A stretch of 64,000 nucleotides of DNA from Silvimonas iriomotensis (lineage in GTDB: Bacteria > Pseudomonadota > Gammaproteobacteria > Burkholderiales > Chitinibacteraceae): assembly GCF_014645535.1 (NCBI RefSeq), contig NZ_BMLX01000002.1:859021-923020 (forward strand), read 5' to 3'. The notes below the pieces were generated by a model. The model did not search any database. It had not been told where the DNA came from and saw nothing but the letters and a program-made list of their open reading frames with translations. How positions within the stretch are numbered: position 1 is the stretch's first letter; every line of letters starts with the position of its first letter. Shown here piece after piece: positions 45,457 through 53,522 of the stretch. Both the position numbers and the translations under genes were made by a program.

Positions 45457-45882
45457 ATGACCACCCATACCCGCATCCGCAAGTTCAATACCCGCGACAC
45501 CTATCCGGAACAGAATCTGGACAACGATCTGTGCCAGGCCGTCGTGGCCGGCAATATGGTGTTTTTGCGCGGGCAGATTGGCCAGGACCTGGAAACCCGC
45601 GAATCCGTCGGGATTGGTGACGTGGCCGCGCAAACCGAAAAAGCCATGGCCAACGTCAAAATGCTGCTGGAAGAAGCCGGCAGCTGCCTGGACGATGTCT
45701 GCAAAGTGGTCATCTATATTGTTGACCCGCGCTACCGCGAAGCCGTCTACCGGATTGTCGGCAAATACCTCAAAGGCGTGTACCCGGTTTCGACCGGGCT
45801 GGTGGTGTCGGCGCTGGCCCGGCCCGAGTGGCTGGTCGAGATCGATATCACCGCCGTGATTTCGCAGGAGCGTCAGGCATGA
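45457..45882 (+). CDS. RidA/YjgF-family deaminase
   Basis: ATG 45457 gives 141 residues. The trimeric RidA fold pattern is present: 'VVAGNMVFLRGQIGQDLETR', 'DVCKVVIYIVDPRYRE', 'GLVVSALARPEWLVEIDITA', with the catalytic Arg (ALARPE) and Glu (VEIDIT) retained. It hydrolyses reactive imines or enamines released by PLP or flavin enzymes, both encoded just upstream. The stop codon overlaps the next ATG as ATGA, so the two are translationally coupled. It resembles RutC more than house-keeping RidA, but subfamily is uncertain. Confidence 0.88.
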   Translation: MTTHTRIRKFNTRDTYPEQNLDNDLCQAVVAGNMVFLRGQIGQDLETRESVGIGDVAAQTEKAMANVKMLLEEAGSCLDDVCKVVIYIVDPRYREAVYRIVGKYLKGVYPVSTGLVVSALARPEWLVEIDITAVISQERQA

Positions 45883-46553
45883 CGTTTTCGATAGCCGCCC
45901 GTTGCCGGGACAGCGGCATGGTTGGCGTGGCGCTGGCGTCATCCAGCATTTGCGTGGCCAGCCGCTGCGCCAATGTGCGTGCGCGCATCGGCGCGGTACT
46001 CAGTCAGAATGTCACCAACCCCATGCTGGGCCAGCACGCGCTGGACCTGATGGCCATGGGGCTGGATAGTGAACAGATCGCCCAGCGGCTGGGCGTGTTT
46101 GATCCGCATATGGCCTGGCGTCAGGTGGTGCTGGTGCCTTTTCGGGGCACGCCGCTGGTGTTTACCGGCGACAAAGCGTTGGGGGTGTATGGCTCGGCCA
46201 CCGGCCAGCATTGCGCCGCAGCGGGCAACTTGCTGAACACGCCCGACCTGCCCCAGGCCATGGTCGATGCCTTTGAGCGCAGCCGTGGCACCCTGCCAGA
46301 CCGGCTGCTGGCGGCCTTGCAGGCTGCGGTCGACATGGGCGGTGAAGCCGGCCCCATCCACGCCAGCGGCATCAAGGTGGCCGACATGACCGGCTGGCCG
46401 GTGGTGGATTTGCGCGTGGACTGGAGCGACGGCCAGCCCGTGGCCGAACTGGCCGGATTGTGGCAACGTTATCAACCCCAGATGCAGGCCTATATTACCC
46501 GCGCCGTATCACCCGAGGCCGCGCCCAGCTATGGCGTGCCGGGCAACTTGTAG
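45879..46553 (+). CDS. DUF1028 (Ntn-hydrolase-like) protein
   Basis: A 224-residue protein, starting at the ATG of an ATGA overlap with RidA. 'MTFSIAARCRDSGMVGVALA', 'IGAVLSQNVTNPMLGQHALD' and 'GSATGQHCAAAGNLLN' are the signature of DUF1028, which folds like Ntn hydrolases. A second residue Thr/Ser could be the nucleophile if the Met is removed, but processing has not been shown. The family lacks an assigned reaction; its links with ArgE-like deacylases, RidA and FMOs suggest it cleaves an amide or cyclic imide. It is the least understood gene in the cluster. Confidence 0.85.
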   Translation: MTFSIAARCRDSGMVGVALASSSICVASRCANVRARIGAVLSQNVTNPMLGQHALDLMAMGLDSEQIAQRLGVFDPHMAWRQVVLVPFRGTPLVFTGDKALGVYGSATGQHCAAAGNLLNTPDLPQAMVDAFERSRGTLPDRLLAALQAAVDMGGEAGPIHASGIKVADMTGWPVVDLRVDWSDGQPVAELAGLWQRYQPQMQAYITRAVSPEAAPSYGVPGNL

Positions 46554-46565
46554 CAAGGATCGACC

Positions 46566-47720
46566 ATGAATTCCCTGGCGCTGCTGCACAAACTGGTGGG
46601 CTTTGATACCACCAGCCGTTTATCCAATCTGGCGCTGATCGGCTTTGTGCAGGATTATCTGGCCGGCTTTGGCATTACCAGCCAGTTGGTGGAGGATGCC
46701 ACCGGCACCAAAGCCAACCTGTACGCCACCATCGGCCCCACCGACCGCGGCGGCATCATGCTGGCCGGCCACACCGACGTGGTGCCGGTAGACGGCCAGC
46801 ACTGGCAGTCCGAGCCGTTCACGCTGGATATCCGCGACGGCCGCGCCTATGGCCGGGGCAGCGCAGACATGAAGGGGTTTATTGCCGCGGTGCTGGCCGC
46901 CGTGCCGGCACTGGCCGGTGCCAACCTGAGCATGCCGGTGCACATTGCCCTGACTTACGATGAAGAAATCGGCTGTATTGGCGTGCGCCGCCTGCTGGAT
47001 GTCCTGGGTGGCTTGCCGGTGCTGCCGGTGATGGGCATCGTGGGTGAACCCACAACCCTGCGCGTGATTGCCGCCCACAAGGGTAAAACGGCGTTTCGCG
47101 TCAGCGTGCGCGGCCATGAAGGGCACTCCAGCAACCCGCTGGCGGGCGTCAACGCCGTGGAATACGCCGCCGAACTGATCACCTTTATCCGCAAACTGGC
47201 ACGCGAACGCCAGCAAAACGGCCCGTTCGATCCGCTGTATGAAGTGCCGTACACCACGCTGCACGTCGGCACGGTACGCGGCGGCACCGCGCTGAACATC
47301 ATCCCGGCTGAATGCGTGTTCGACTTTGAAATCCGCCACTTGCCGGAAGACCCGCCCGATGCACTGATCGCCGCTATCCGCCAGTTTGCAGCCCAGACGC
47401 TGGAACCCGCCATGCAGGCCGTGGCGGCTGACACCGGCATCAGCTTCACCGAACGCAGCACCTACCCTGGCTTGTGCACCCCGCCCGATGCCGCCGTGGT
47501 GCGTTTTGTGCAAGGTTTGCTGGGCGACGACACCGCGCCTGGCAAGATTGCCTTTGGCACGGAAGGCGGCCTGTTTGCCGAACGCTGCGGAATTCCTACC
47601 GTGGTCTGCGGCCCCGGCGACATTGCCCAGGCGCACCAGCCTGATGAATGGCTGGCGCTGGATCAACTCGCCGCGTGCGATGCCATGCTGGCCAATCTGG
47701 TCCAGCAACTGACACAGTGA
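46566..47720 (+). CDS. M20-family deacylase, ArgE-like
   Basis: A 384-residue metallohydrolase, 12 bp after the DUF1028 gene. Zinc ligands are in 'LAGHTDVVPVDGQHW', 'GRGSADMKG' and 'HQPDEW' and the catalytic Glu in 'LTYDEEIGC'; the dimerisation lid starts at 'GKTAFRVSVRGHEGHSSNP'. This matches acetylornithine deacetylase ArgE, but being in a catabolic operon it probably removes an acyl group from an N-acylated intermediate. Arginine synthesis cannot be excluded. Confidence 0.88.
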   Translation: MNSLALLHKLVGFDTTSRLSNLALIGFVQDYLAGFGITSQLVEDATGTKANLYATIGPTDRGGIMLAGHTDVVPVDGQHWQSEPFTLDIRDGRAYGRGSADMKGFIAAVLAAVPALAGANLSMPVHIALTYDEEIGCIGVRRLLDVLGGLPVLPVMGIVGEPTTLRVIAAHKGKTAFRVSVRGHEGHSSNPLAGVNAVEYAAELITFIRKLARERQQNGPFDPLYEVPYTTLHVGTVRGGTALNIIPAECVFDFEIRHLPEDPPDALIAAIRQFAAQTLEPAMQAVAADTGISFTERSTYPGLCTPPDAAVVRFVQGLLGDDTAPGKIAFGTEGGLFAERCGIPTVVCGPGDIAQAHQPDEWLALDQLAACDAMLANLVQQLTQ

Positions 47721-47774
47721 ATGCGCTGACTTTGGCAAAGCGCTCGGGGTAGATTGCGCGCCGGCCGAGAGCGT

Positions 47775-47790
47775 GTTCATGACAATGAAC
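47775..47790. promoter_or_regulatory. Inverted repeat GTTCAT-N4-ATGAAC
   Basis: Perfect 6-bp arms around GACA in the 241-bp gap between the deacylase and the LysR gene. It may be a control site; no other feature is seen there. Confidence 0.4.
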
Positions 47791-47961
47791 GCCATGCCGG
47801 CATGTTGCGATACTGGTTATTCCGGTAACACGGCTTGCATCTCATCGGTGTCTGTCAGGTATCTTGTCCGTGTGCCAAAGGTGCGCCGCACAAGATGATC
47901 CGGCGCCCTGGCCATGCTTCCATCCAGGGCCTGCGGCTGCCCATAGATTCGGGTCAATACC

Positions 47962-48951
47962 ATGGTGATCAGCGATATCGATCTGCGTTTGTTGCGCGTG
48001 TTCCGGGCGGTGGTCGAGGCCGGCGGTTTTTCCAATGCCCAGGCTCTGCTCAATATCAGCCAGTCGACCATCAGCACGCAGATGTCGCAGCTGGAAACCC
48101 GCTTGGGTTTTACGCTGTGCCATCGCGGGCGCAGTGGTTTCCGGCTGACCGAACAGGGCGATCTGATGTACCGCCAGGTGGTGCAGTTGTTCCAGTCGTT
48201 CCAGCAATTTCACCAGCAAGCCGAAGAGCTGAAAGGAGGGCTGAGCGGGCATCTGCGCATTGGTATCATCGACAGCATCATTACCGACCCGGCCTGTCCG
48301 GTGAGCCGTGCACTGGCAGAATTTGCGCGCAAACCCAACAACGCGGTACGCGTATCGCTGCAGGTCATGTCGCCACAAGAACTGGAAACCCAGCTGCTTG
48401 ATAGCCGCATCGATGTGGCGTTCGGCATTTTCTGCAGCCCGCTTTCCGGGCTGACCTACCAACCGCTTTACCGCGAGCGCGATCTCCTGGTCTGCCATCG
48501 CACCCATCCCATCGCCCGGATGCCGCACGGCCCGGCGCTGGCCGCCGAAATCAGCCGCGCGCGCAAGGTGATCCGGACATTTCTGGGCACGCAAGAGCTG
48601 GTGCCGCTGGATACCGATGCCGACACCATCTTTGCCACGGTCACCCATGTCGAGGCCGCGGCGTTGCTGATTCGCAGCGGTGCCTATATCGGCTTTCTGC
48701 CAGAGCACTATGCCCGGCACTGGATAGACCGTGGCGACATGGTGGCGTTATTACCGGGGCAATGCACGCGCTACTCTGATTTCTCTCTGGTCACGCGCAC
48801 CTATCAGCCCGCGCCATCCCGTTCATTAAGCGGCTTTCTGCAGTGCGTGGAGATCGTGCTCAATGAAATGCGCGCCGAGGCCACTGACACCCTGAACGAT
48901 GCGCCACGCACTCACTTCACTGCCAGCGATGTCAACATTGAAGCTCTGTAA
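47962..48951 (+). CDS. LysR-family regulator
   Basis: A 329-residue protein. 'DLRLLRVFRAVVEAGGFSNA' and 'QALLNISQSTISTQMSQLET' are the helix-turn-helix, and 'GFRLTEQGDLMYRQVVQLFQ' the wing and linker. The effector domain begins near residue 92 ('GHLRIGIIDSIITDP'). It sits inside the amine cluster in the same direction as its neighbours, between the ArgE-like gene and the orphan binding protein, so it may split the cluster into two units. It lacks the usual divergent partner. Confidence 0.9.
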   Translation: MVISDIDLRLLRVFRAVVEAGGFSNAQALLNISQSTISTQMSQLETRLGFTLCHRGRSGFRLTEQGDLMYRQVVQLFQSFQQFHQQAEELKGGLSGHLRIGIIDSIITDPACPVSRALAEFARKPNNAVRVSLQVMSPQELETQLLDSRIDVAFGIFCSPLSGLTYQPLYRERDLLVCHRTHPIARMPHGPALAAEISRARKVIRTFLGTQELVPLDTDADTIFATVTHVEAAALLIRSGAYIGFLPEHYARHWIDRGDMVALLPGQCTRYSDFSLVTRTYQPAPSRSLSGFLQCVEIVLNEMRAEATDTLNDAPRTHFTASDVNIEAL

Positions 48952-49045
48952 TTGAACGCATCAGCAGCGCCTCATAGGATGAGCTCACAAGTTTCCACCC
49001 GCGCGACGATGGTCCTGCGGCACCGTAAATACTTTGGAGCGAATC

Positions 49046-50035
49046 ATGCGAGATATGAGCAAAAAGCGGTCTGTGCTGCCCCGGCGGAAGTCTCTGTTTG
49101 CCGCCTTGCTGCTGACGGCCGGGCTGTTCAGCCCGTCGGTACACGCCTCTGAAAAACTGAAGATCGGTTACAACAACTGGGTTGGTTCTGCCGGCGTGTT
49201 TGTCGCGCAGGAAAAAGGCTTTTTCAAGCAGGCCGGGCTGGATGTCGAGTTCGTACCGTTCAAAGGCCCCAGCGACGCCATTCCACCGCTGGTGGCCGGC
49301 CATATCGACGTCGCCCTGACGACGGCCGATAACGTGGTGCTGGTCAACGCCAGAAGTGGCTCCGATCTCAAGATCATTTTTGCGACCGATACCTCCAACG
49401 GTGCAGATGCCGTGGTCTCGAAGAAAAACCTCACCAGCCTGGCCGATCTGAAAGGCAAAACCGTGGCCGTGACGCAGAACGAAGTGAACGAACTGCTGTT
49501 GCTCAAGGGCATGGAAAAAGCTGGCATGAAGCCCGGCGACATCAAAAGCGTGAACATGGACCCCGACAGCGCAGGCGCAGCGTTCATTGCCGGCCAGGTC
49601 GACGCTGCCGTCACGTGGGAGCCCTGGATTTCGCAAGCAGTGGCCGGGGGCGGCAAAGTGGTGTTTTCCAGCGCGCAGGTGCCCAATCTGATCCTGGACG
49701 TGGTGACGGTGAGCCCCGCCACCATCAAAAACAAATCCAGAGCGATTGCCGCGTTCCTGGCTGCGGTAGACAAAGGCACGGCCTATGTCAGATCCAACCC
49801 GGATGAAGCCTTGCCCCTGGTGGCCAAACGGCTTGAGGTCAAGCCGGACGAAGTCAAAGGCATGCTGGTGGGTGTGCGGCTCTATGACATGGCTGGCAAC
49901 GCCAGACTGCTGCACGACAAGGTGGCCGCGCAGACGCTGGACAATATCTCGGCGTTCTACAGCAGCCACAAGACCATCCCCAAAACCCTCAAGGGCAGCG
50001 ACATGGTGGACGGCTCTTTCATCCCGGCGCATTGA
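49046..50035 (+). CDS. NMT1/SsuA-type ABC substrate-binding protein, orphan
   Basis: ATG 49046 has GGAG 6 bases upstream; 329 residues with a signal peptide (MRDMSKKRS..LFAALLLTAGLF..HAS) cut near residue 33. 'LKIGYNNWVGSAGVFVAQEK' and 'VAGHIDVALTTADNVVLVNA' are the family-opening motifs of NitT/TauT binding proteins; 'WEPW' near the middle is common in aromatic and amidine binders. No permease or ATPase is nearby, although this class normally sits with both. It probably uses a transporter elsewhere. It precedes the isochorismatase-like gene by 10 bp. Confidence 0.85.
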   Translation: MRDMSKKRSVLPRRKSLFAALLLTAGLFSPSVHASEKLKIGYNNWVGSAGVFVAQEKGFFKQAGLDVEFVPFKGPSDAIPPLVAGHIDVALTTADNVVLVNARSGSDLKIIFATDTSNGADAVVSKKNLTSLADLKGKTVAVTQNEVNELLLLKGMEKAGMKPGDIKSVNMDPDSAGAAFIAGQVDAAVTWEPWISQAVAGGGKVVFSSAQVPNLILDVVTVSPATIKNKSRAIAAFLAAVDKGTAYVRSNPDEALPLVAKRLEVKPDEVKGMLVGVRLYDMAGNARLLHDKVAAQTLDNISAFYSSHKTIPKTLKGSDMVDGSFIPAH

Positions 50036-50045
50036 GAGAACGACG

Positions 50046-50759
50046 ATGATTGCGGTCTCTTGCCATCATGATCGGCAGTTTGATTTTGCCCCGCAGCACA
50101 CGGCGTTGATCGTGATTGATATGCAGCGCGACTTCCTGGCACCGGAAGGTGCCAGCGGGGTCAGCGGCTTTGATCTGGCCCCGCTGCGCACCATCATTCC
50201 CCGCCTGCAAAACGTGCTGGCTGCGGCACGGCGGCACGGTGTACGGGTGTTTCATACCCGCGAAGGACATCGCACCGACCTGGCCGACCTGTGCGCAACA
50301 AAGCAGCAACGCACATTGCAGGCAGGCGCAGAAATCGGCGCGCGCGGACCGCTCGGGCGCTTCATGGTCCGTGGGGAGTTCGGCCACGACTTTATCGACG
50401 AACTGCAACCTGTCCCCGGCGAGCCGATTATCGACAAGCCCGGATACGGCGCCTTTTACGCCACGGATCTGGAACACATGCTGCGCAACATGGGCATCAC
50501 CCATGTGCTGCTGGCCGGCGTGACGACCCAGTGCTGCGTCCACTCAACCCTGCGTGAGGCCGTCGACCGCGGCTTTTTCTGCCTGACGCTGGCGGATTGC
50601 TGCGCGAGTTTCGAACCCGCCCTGCACGACGCCACACTGCAGATCATCGCCAGCGAAGCGCACCTGTTCGGCTGGATCACCGAGGGCGAACAAGTCGTTG
50701 CGGCGCTCGCTAACCCGGCCCTCGAAACCGCCCCAGGTGTCATCGGAGCATGCGCATGA
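50046..50759 (+). CDS. Isochorismatase-fold amidohydrolase (RutB/biuret hydrolase type)
   Basis: A 237-residue cysteine hydrolase. The catalytic Asp is in 'ALIVIDMQRDFL', the Lys in 'IIDKPGYGAFYATDLE', and the Cys in 'LAGVTTQCCVHSTLREAVDR', with the conserved cis-peptide before it. The family splits C-N bonds in small amides, e.g. biuret, N-carbamoylsarcosine and ureidoacrylate. It lies 10 bp after an NMT1-type binding protein, a known pairing in biuret and cyanuric acid pathways. The stop is overlapped by the next ATG (ATGA). With RidA and a flavin monooxygenase in the cluster it recalls the Rut pathway, although RutA itself is absent. Confidence 0.87.
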   Translation: MIAVSCHHDRQFDFAPQHTALIVIDMQRDFLAPEGASGVSGFDLAPLRTIIPRLQNVLAAARRHGVRVFHTREGHRTDLADLCATKQQRTLQAGAEIGARGPLGRFMVRGEFGHDFIDELQPVPGEPIIDKPGYGAFYATDLEHMLRNMGITHVLLAGVTTQCCVHSTLREAVDRGFFCLTLADCCASFEPALHDATLQIIASEAHLFGWITEGEQVVAALANPALETAPGVIGACA

Positions 50760-51607
50760 ATGTGCCAACTGAAACCGCGGCAAAGCCACAGCCCTGGGGC
50801 AGCGGGCGCCCCTACCCCATCGCAGCACGCTGGTACGAACGGCTGACCCTGGAGAACGGCGTGACCCGCTTCTGGGAGCCGCACGTGCACCCACTGGAAC
50901 AAGCCAATTTCTGGCATATCTGCGGCAGAGACCGGGATTTGCTGATTGATAGCGGCATGGGCATCGTACCGCTGCGCCCCAGCTTTCCAGACCTGTTCGG
51001 CAGCAAAGAAGTGATTGCGCTGGCCACCCACACGCATATTGACCACATCGGCGCGGTGCACGAATTCGAGCAGCGCTGGGTGCACGAGGCAGAGGCGCGG
51101 CAAATGGCGCATCCATCCGGGGTGACCACACTGGTCTGCGCCGATATCCACCCGCAACTGGCAGCACTGTTCGTCGCAGCCGGGTACCCGCCCTTCGACG
51201 AACTGCTTATCGATGCAATGCCCCACGCCGGATACGACCCGCGCCAATACCGTTTGCGCGGCGCAGAACCGACTCATCTGGTCAGGGACAAAGACATCAT
51301 TGATCTGGGCGACCGGCGTTTCGAGATCATCCAGCTACCCGGCCACTCCCCCGGCAGCATCTGCGTCTGGGAAGCCGCGACAGCCACACTCTACTCCGGC
51401 GACCTCATCTACGACGGCCCCCTGGTGTACGAAGGCCCAGGCATGGATCTGGATATCTACGCGCAGTCTCTACGCCGGCTAAAGGCCATGCCGATCCAGA
51501 CCGTCCACGCCGGACACGACCCCAGCTTCGGGCGTGAAAGACTGGTCGAGATCATTGATACCTACCTGCGCCGATGGGGCATGAGCGACCAGGTTCAGCC
51601 TGCGTAG
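50756..51607 (+). CDS. Metallo-beta-lactamase-fold hydrolase
   Basis: A 283-residue protein, coupled to the previous gene by ATGA; GGAG precedes the ATG. The zinc site is 'ATHTHIDHIGAVHEF' (HxHxDH) with the third His in 'LPGHSPGSICVW' and Asp in 'YSGDLIYDG'. There is a final His in 'HAGHDPSF'. No signal peptide, so it acts in the cytosol. Relatives cleave lactones, thioesters or other esters. In the operon it could hydrolyse the product of the amidohydrolase or of the monooxygenase. Confidence 0.87.
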   Translation: MNVPTETAAKPQPWGSGRPYPIAARWYERLTLENGVTRFWEPHVHPLEQANFWHICGRDRDLLIDSGMGIVPLRPSFPDLFGSKEVIALATHTHIDHIGAVHEFEQRWVHEAEARQMAHPSGVTTLVCADIHPQLAALFVAAGYPPFDELLIDAMPHAGYDPRQYRLRGAEPTHLVRDKDIIDLGDRRFEIIQLPGHSPGSICVWEAATATLYSGDLIYDGPLVYEGPGMDLDIYAQSLRRLKAMPIQTVHAGHDPSFGRERLVEIIDTYLRRWGMSDQVQPA

Positions 51608-52009
51608 GCGGGGTGTCTGCCCAGGGTAAAGCGGGATACAGAGCAGATTTACCGACTGGGCCCCATACAGAATGGCAAACAGCAGCACCAACAAAAGCCC
51701 GCACCTGCGGGCCTTTGCTTTGACCAACACCGTGGCTGGCTTATTACGCAGTGGCGCAGACATCATATGCAGGCTACAGACCCAGTCGTGGCCTGAGTCA
51801 GCGAATTGTCTCCGGACTGTCGACGCAAACCACGACTGGATTTGTCAGCCGCCGCCCGTAAAGGTCTCCCTCAAACGCGTCTGAAGCAGACATATTCCTG
51901 GCACGGCTTGACCAACGCGTTGCCACACGGCGCAAGCCGATCAGCCCAGGCGCTGACCTCACCTCGCCCCTGAAGCGTGATCACGGGGATTCCGGCATCG
52001 TCCATTTAA
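51608..52009. other. Intergenic region after the amine cluster
   Basis: About 400 bases without a credible gene. A hairpin at 51697-51720 probably ends the upstream operon. The rest shows only short, unsupported frames, and leads into the ArsR promoter and operator. Confidence 0.5.
51697..51720 (+). terminator. Probable terminator of the amine cluster
   Basis: GCCCGCA, CC, TGCGGGC with CTTTGCTTT after it. The stem is perfect but the T-run is broken by C and G, so strength is moderate. Confidence 0.6.
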
Positions 52010-52062
52010 ATAGTTTTCCATGTAGAAAACCATTTGCTATAGTTTTCTACATGGAAAACTAT
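52010..52062. promoter_or_regulatory. ArsR operator: perfect 21-bp inverted repeat covering promoter and start codon
   Basis: The arm at 52010-52030 is the exact reverse complement of 52042-52062, with 11 bases between. Each arm contains the near-palindrome GTTTTC-N6-GAAAAC. A promoter TTTCCA (52015-52020), 17 bp, TATAGT (52038-52043) lies inside. The initiation point should fall at or within a few bases of the ATG at 52051, itself inside the right arm. So repressor binding covers -35, -10 and start, and the mRNA is probably leaderless. Confidence 0.8.
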
Positions 52063-52395
52063 TCAATCGCGCTCAACGGCGTATTTCACGCATTGGCCGA
52101 CCCCACAAGGCGCTCGGTGATTGCGAGGCTAGGTAGAGGCCCGGCGTCGATCAAGGAGCTTGCAGCGCCTTTCGGGCTTGGGCTGCCGTCGTTTTTGAAG
52201 CACATCAAAGTGCTGGAAAACAGCGGCCTGATTGCGTCAGAGAAGGTAGGGCGAGTGCGGACCTGCAAACTCCAACGTGGCAATTTGGCCGCTGCTGAAA
52301 AGTGGTTTGATGAGCAACGCGTCGCTTGGGAAAGCCGCTATGAAAATCTGGATCAGTTGTTAACTCACCTGAAAGGCGAACAAGATGAAAGCTGA
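52051..52395 (+). CDS. ArsR-family repressor, ArsR-SRPBCC type
   Basis: A 114-residue protein. 'VFHALADPTRRSVIARLGRG' and 'SIKELAAPFGLGLPSFLKHI' plus 'KVLENSGLIASEKVGRVRTC' form the winged helix. The metal-binding cysteines of arsenic sensors are missing, as in most members that pair with an SRPBCC protein. It overlaps the SRPBCC gene by 11 bases (ATG 52385 before the stop at 52395), so the two are coupled. No ribosome site precedes the ATG, and the promoter suggests a leaderless transcript. It should repress its own three-gene operon. Confidence 0.9.
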   Translation: MENYSIALNGVFHALADPTRRSVIARLGRGPASIKELAAPFGLGLPSFLKHIKVLENSGLIASEKVGRVRTCKLQRGNLAAAEKWFDEQRVAWESRYENLDQLLTHLKGEQDES

Positions 52396-52885
52396 GCTTC
52401 AATTTGATTTCCTCGTTAACAAAGAAAAAAACACCATCACCATCAAAAGAGCGTTTGCGGCCAAACGACAGCTGGTTTGGGACTGCTACACCAAAAGTGA
52501 GCTGCTCGACCGCTGGTTTGCACCCAAGCCTTTAATCACGAAAACCAGCTTTATGGATTTTCGTGAAGGCGGACATTGGCTCTATGCCATGGTGGAACCC
52601 GGTGGCCAGGAATACTGGGGCCGCATGGACTACCAAACGATTCGGCCCATCGACCACTACACTTCGCTTGATGGTTTTTGCGATAACACCGGCGCGCTCA
52701 ATCCGGCGCTGCCCAGATCTCAATGGAGCGTCACCTTCTCGGACGCCGAGACGCATACGCTGGTCGAGACGGTCGTTTCCTACGCGTCGGCCGAAGCTCT
52801 CCAGCAAGTCATCCAGATGGGGCTGAAAGAAGGTCTGGCCTCGACACTGGAACGTCTGGACGAACTGCTTTTAACCCTCAACTGA
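52385..52885 (+). CDS. SRPBCC/AHSA1-domain protein
   Basis: A 166-residue single-domain protein with the START-like pattern 'NTITIKRAFAAKRQLVWDCY' at the start, 'SELLDRWFAPKPLITKTSFM' and 'GGHWLYAMVEPGGQEYWGRM'. It should bind a hydrophobic ligand in the cytosol. Its gene overlaps arsR by 11 bases and is 19 bp before the DUF1801 gene. ArsR-AHSA1 pairs are widespread, usually with other DUF1801-like or DinB-like partners, but their role is not settled. Confidence 0.88.
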   Translation: MKAELQFDFLVNKEKNTITIKRAFAAKRQLVWDCYTKSELLDRWFAPKPLITKTSFMDFREGGHWLYAMVEPGGQEYWGRMDYQTIRPIDHYTSLDGFCDNTGALNPALPRSQWSVTFSDAETHTLVETVVSYASAEALQQVIQMGLKEGLASTLERLDELLLTLN

Positions 52886-52904
52886 ACATTGAGAGCATGA
52901 TCTG

Positions 52905-53522
52905 ATGCCTACGCCAAAACACAATCCCAAGGTAGATGCCTACGCAGAACAGGCCGAAGACTTTGCCAAGCCCATCTTCACCCATCTGCGAAACCTGATT
53001 CATACGGTGTGCCCGGAGGTCGTTGAAGAGGTCAAATGGGGAATCCCGCATTTCGACTACAAAGGCGACATGATGTGTATCTTCGCCGCCTACAAGAAGC
53101 ATTGCTCCTTCACGTTTTACAAAGACGCGCTGATGAGCGACCCACGGCTCAAGGCCAATGATGCCCTCCCCGCTGCCAGGCGTTTCATGGGCAAGCTGAC
53201 CAGGGTGACCGACCTGCCTCCAGAAGATGAGCTGACCGCCTGGATCAAGGAAGCGATGGGACTCAATGAGCAAGGCCTGAAGCTGCCGGCACGCGAAGCC
53301 AAAACGCCCAAAGAAGTTGGCGTGCCAGCGGCATTTGCCGAAAAGCTCCAGGCCAACCCGGAGATCATCAAGATTTTCGAGAGCAAGTCGGCGTCGTTTC
53401 AAAAGGAATACAACGTCTGGATTGGCGAAGCAAAAACAGATGCCACGCGTGAAAAGCGCATCGAAGAAGCGCTAGCCTGGATCGCGGAGGGCAAGGGGCG
53501 TTTCTGGAAGTACGCCAAATAG
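52905..53522 (+). CDS. DUF1801 / YdeI-like protein
   Basis: A 205-residue protein with an N-terminal DUF1801 domain ('HLRNLIHTVCPEVVEEVKWG' and 'GIPHFDYKGDMMCIFAAYKK', about residues 15-110) and a C-terminal OmdA-like tail ('GVPAAFAEKLQANPEIIKIF', 'EALAWIAEGKGRFWKYAK'), as in YdeI-type proteins. YdeI homologues have been linked to antimicrobial-peptide stress, but no reaction is known. It ends the ArsR operon. Confidence 0.85.
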   Translation: MPTPKHNPKVDAYAEQAEDFAKPIFTHLRNLIHTVCPEVVEEVKWGIPHFDYKGDMMCIFAAYKKHCSFTFYKDALMSDPRLKANDALPAARRFMGKLTRVTDLPPEDELTAWIKEAMGLNEQGLKLPAREAKTPKEVGVPAAFAEKLQANPEIIKIFESKSASFQKEYNVWIGEAKTDATREKRIEEALAWIAEGKGRFWKYAK

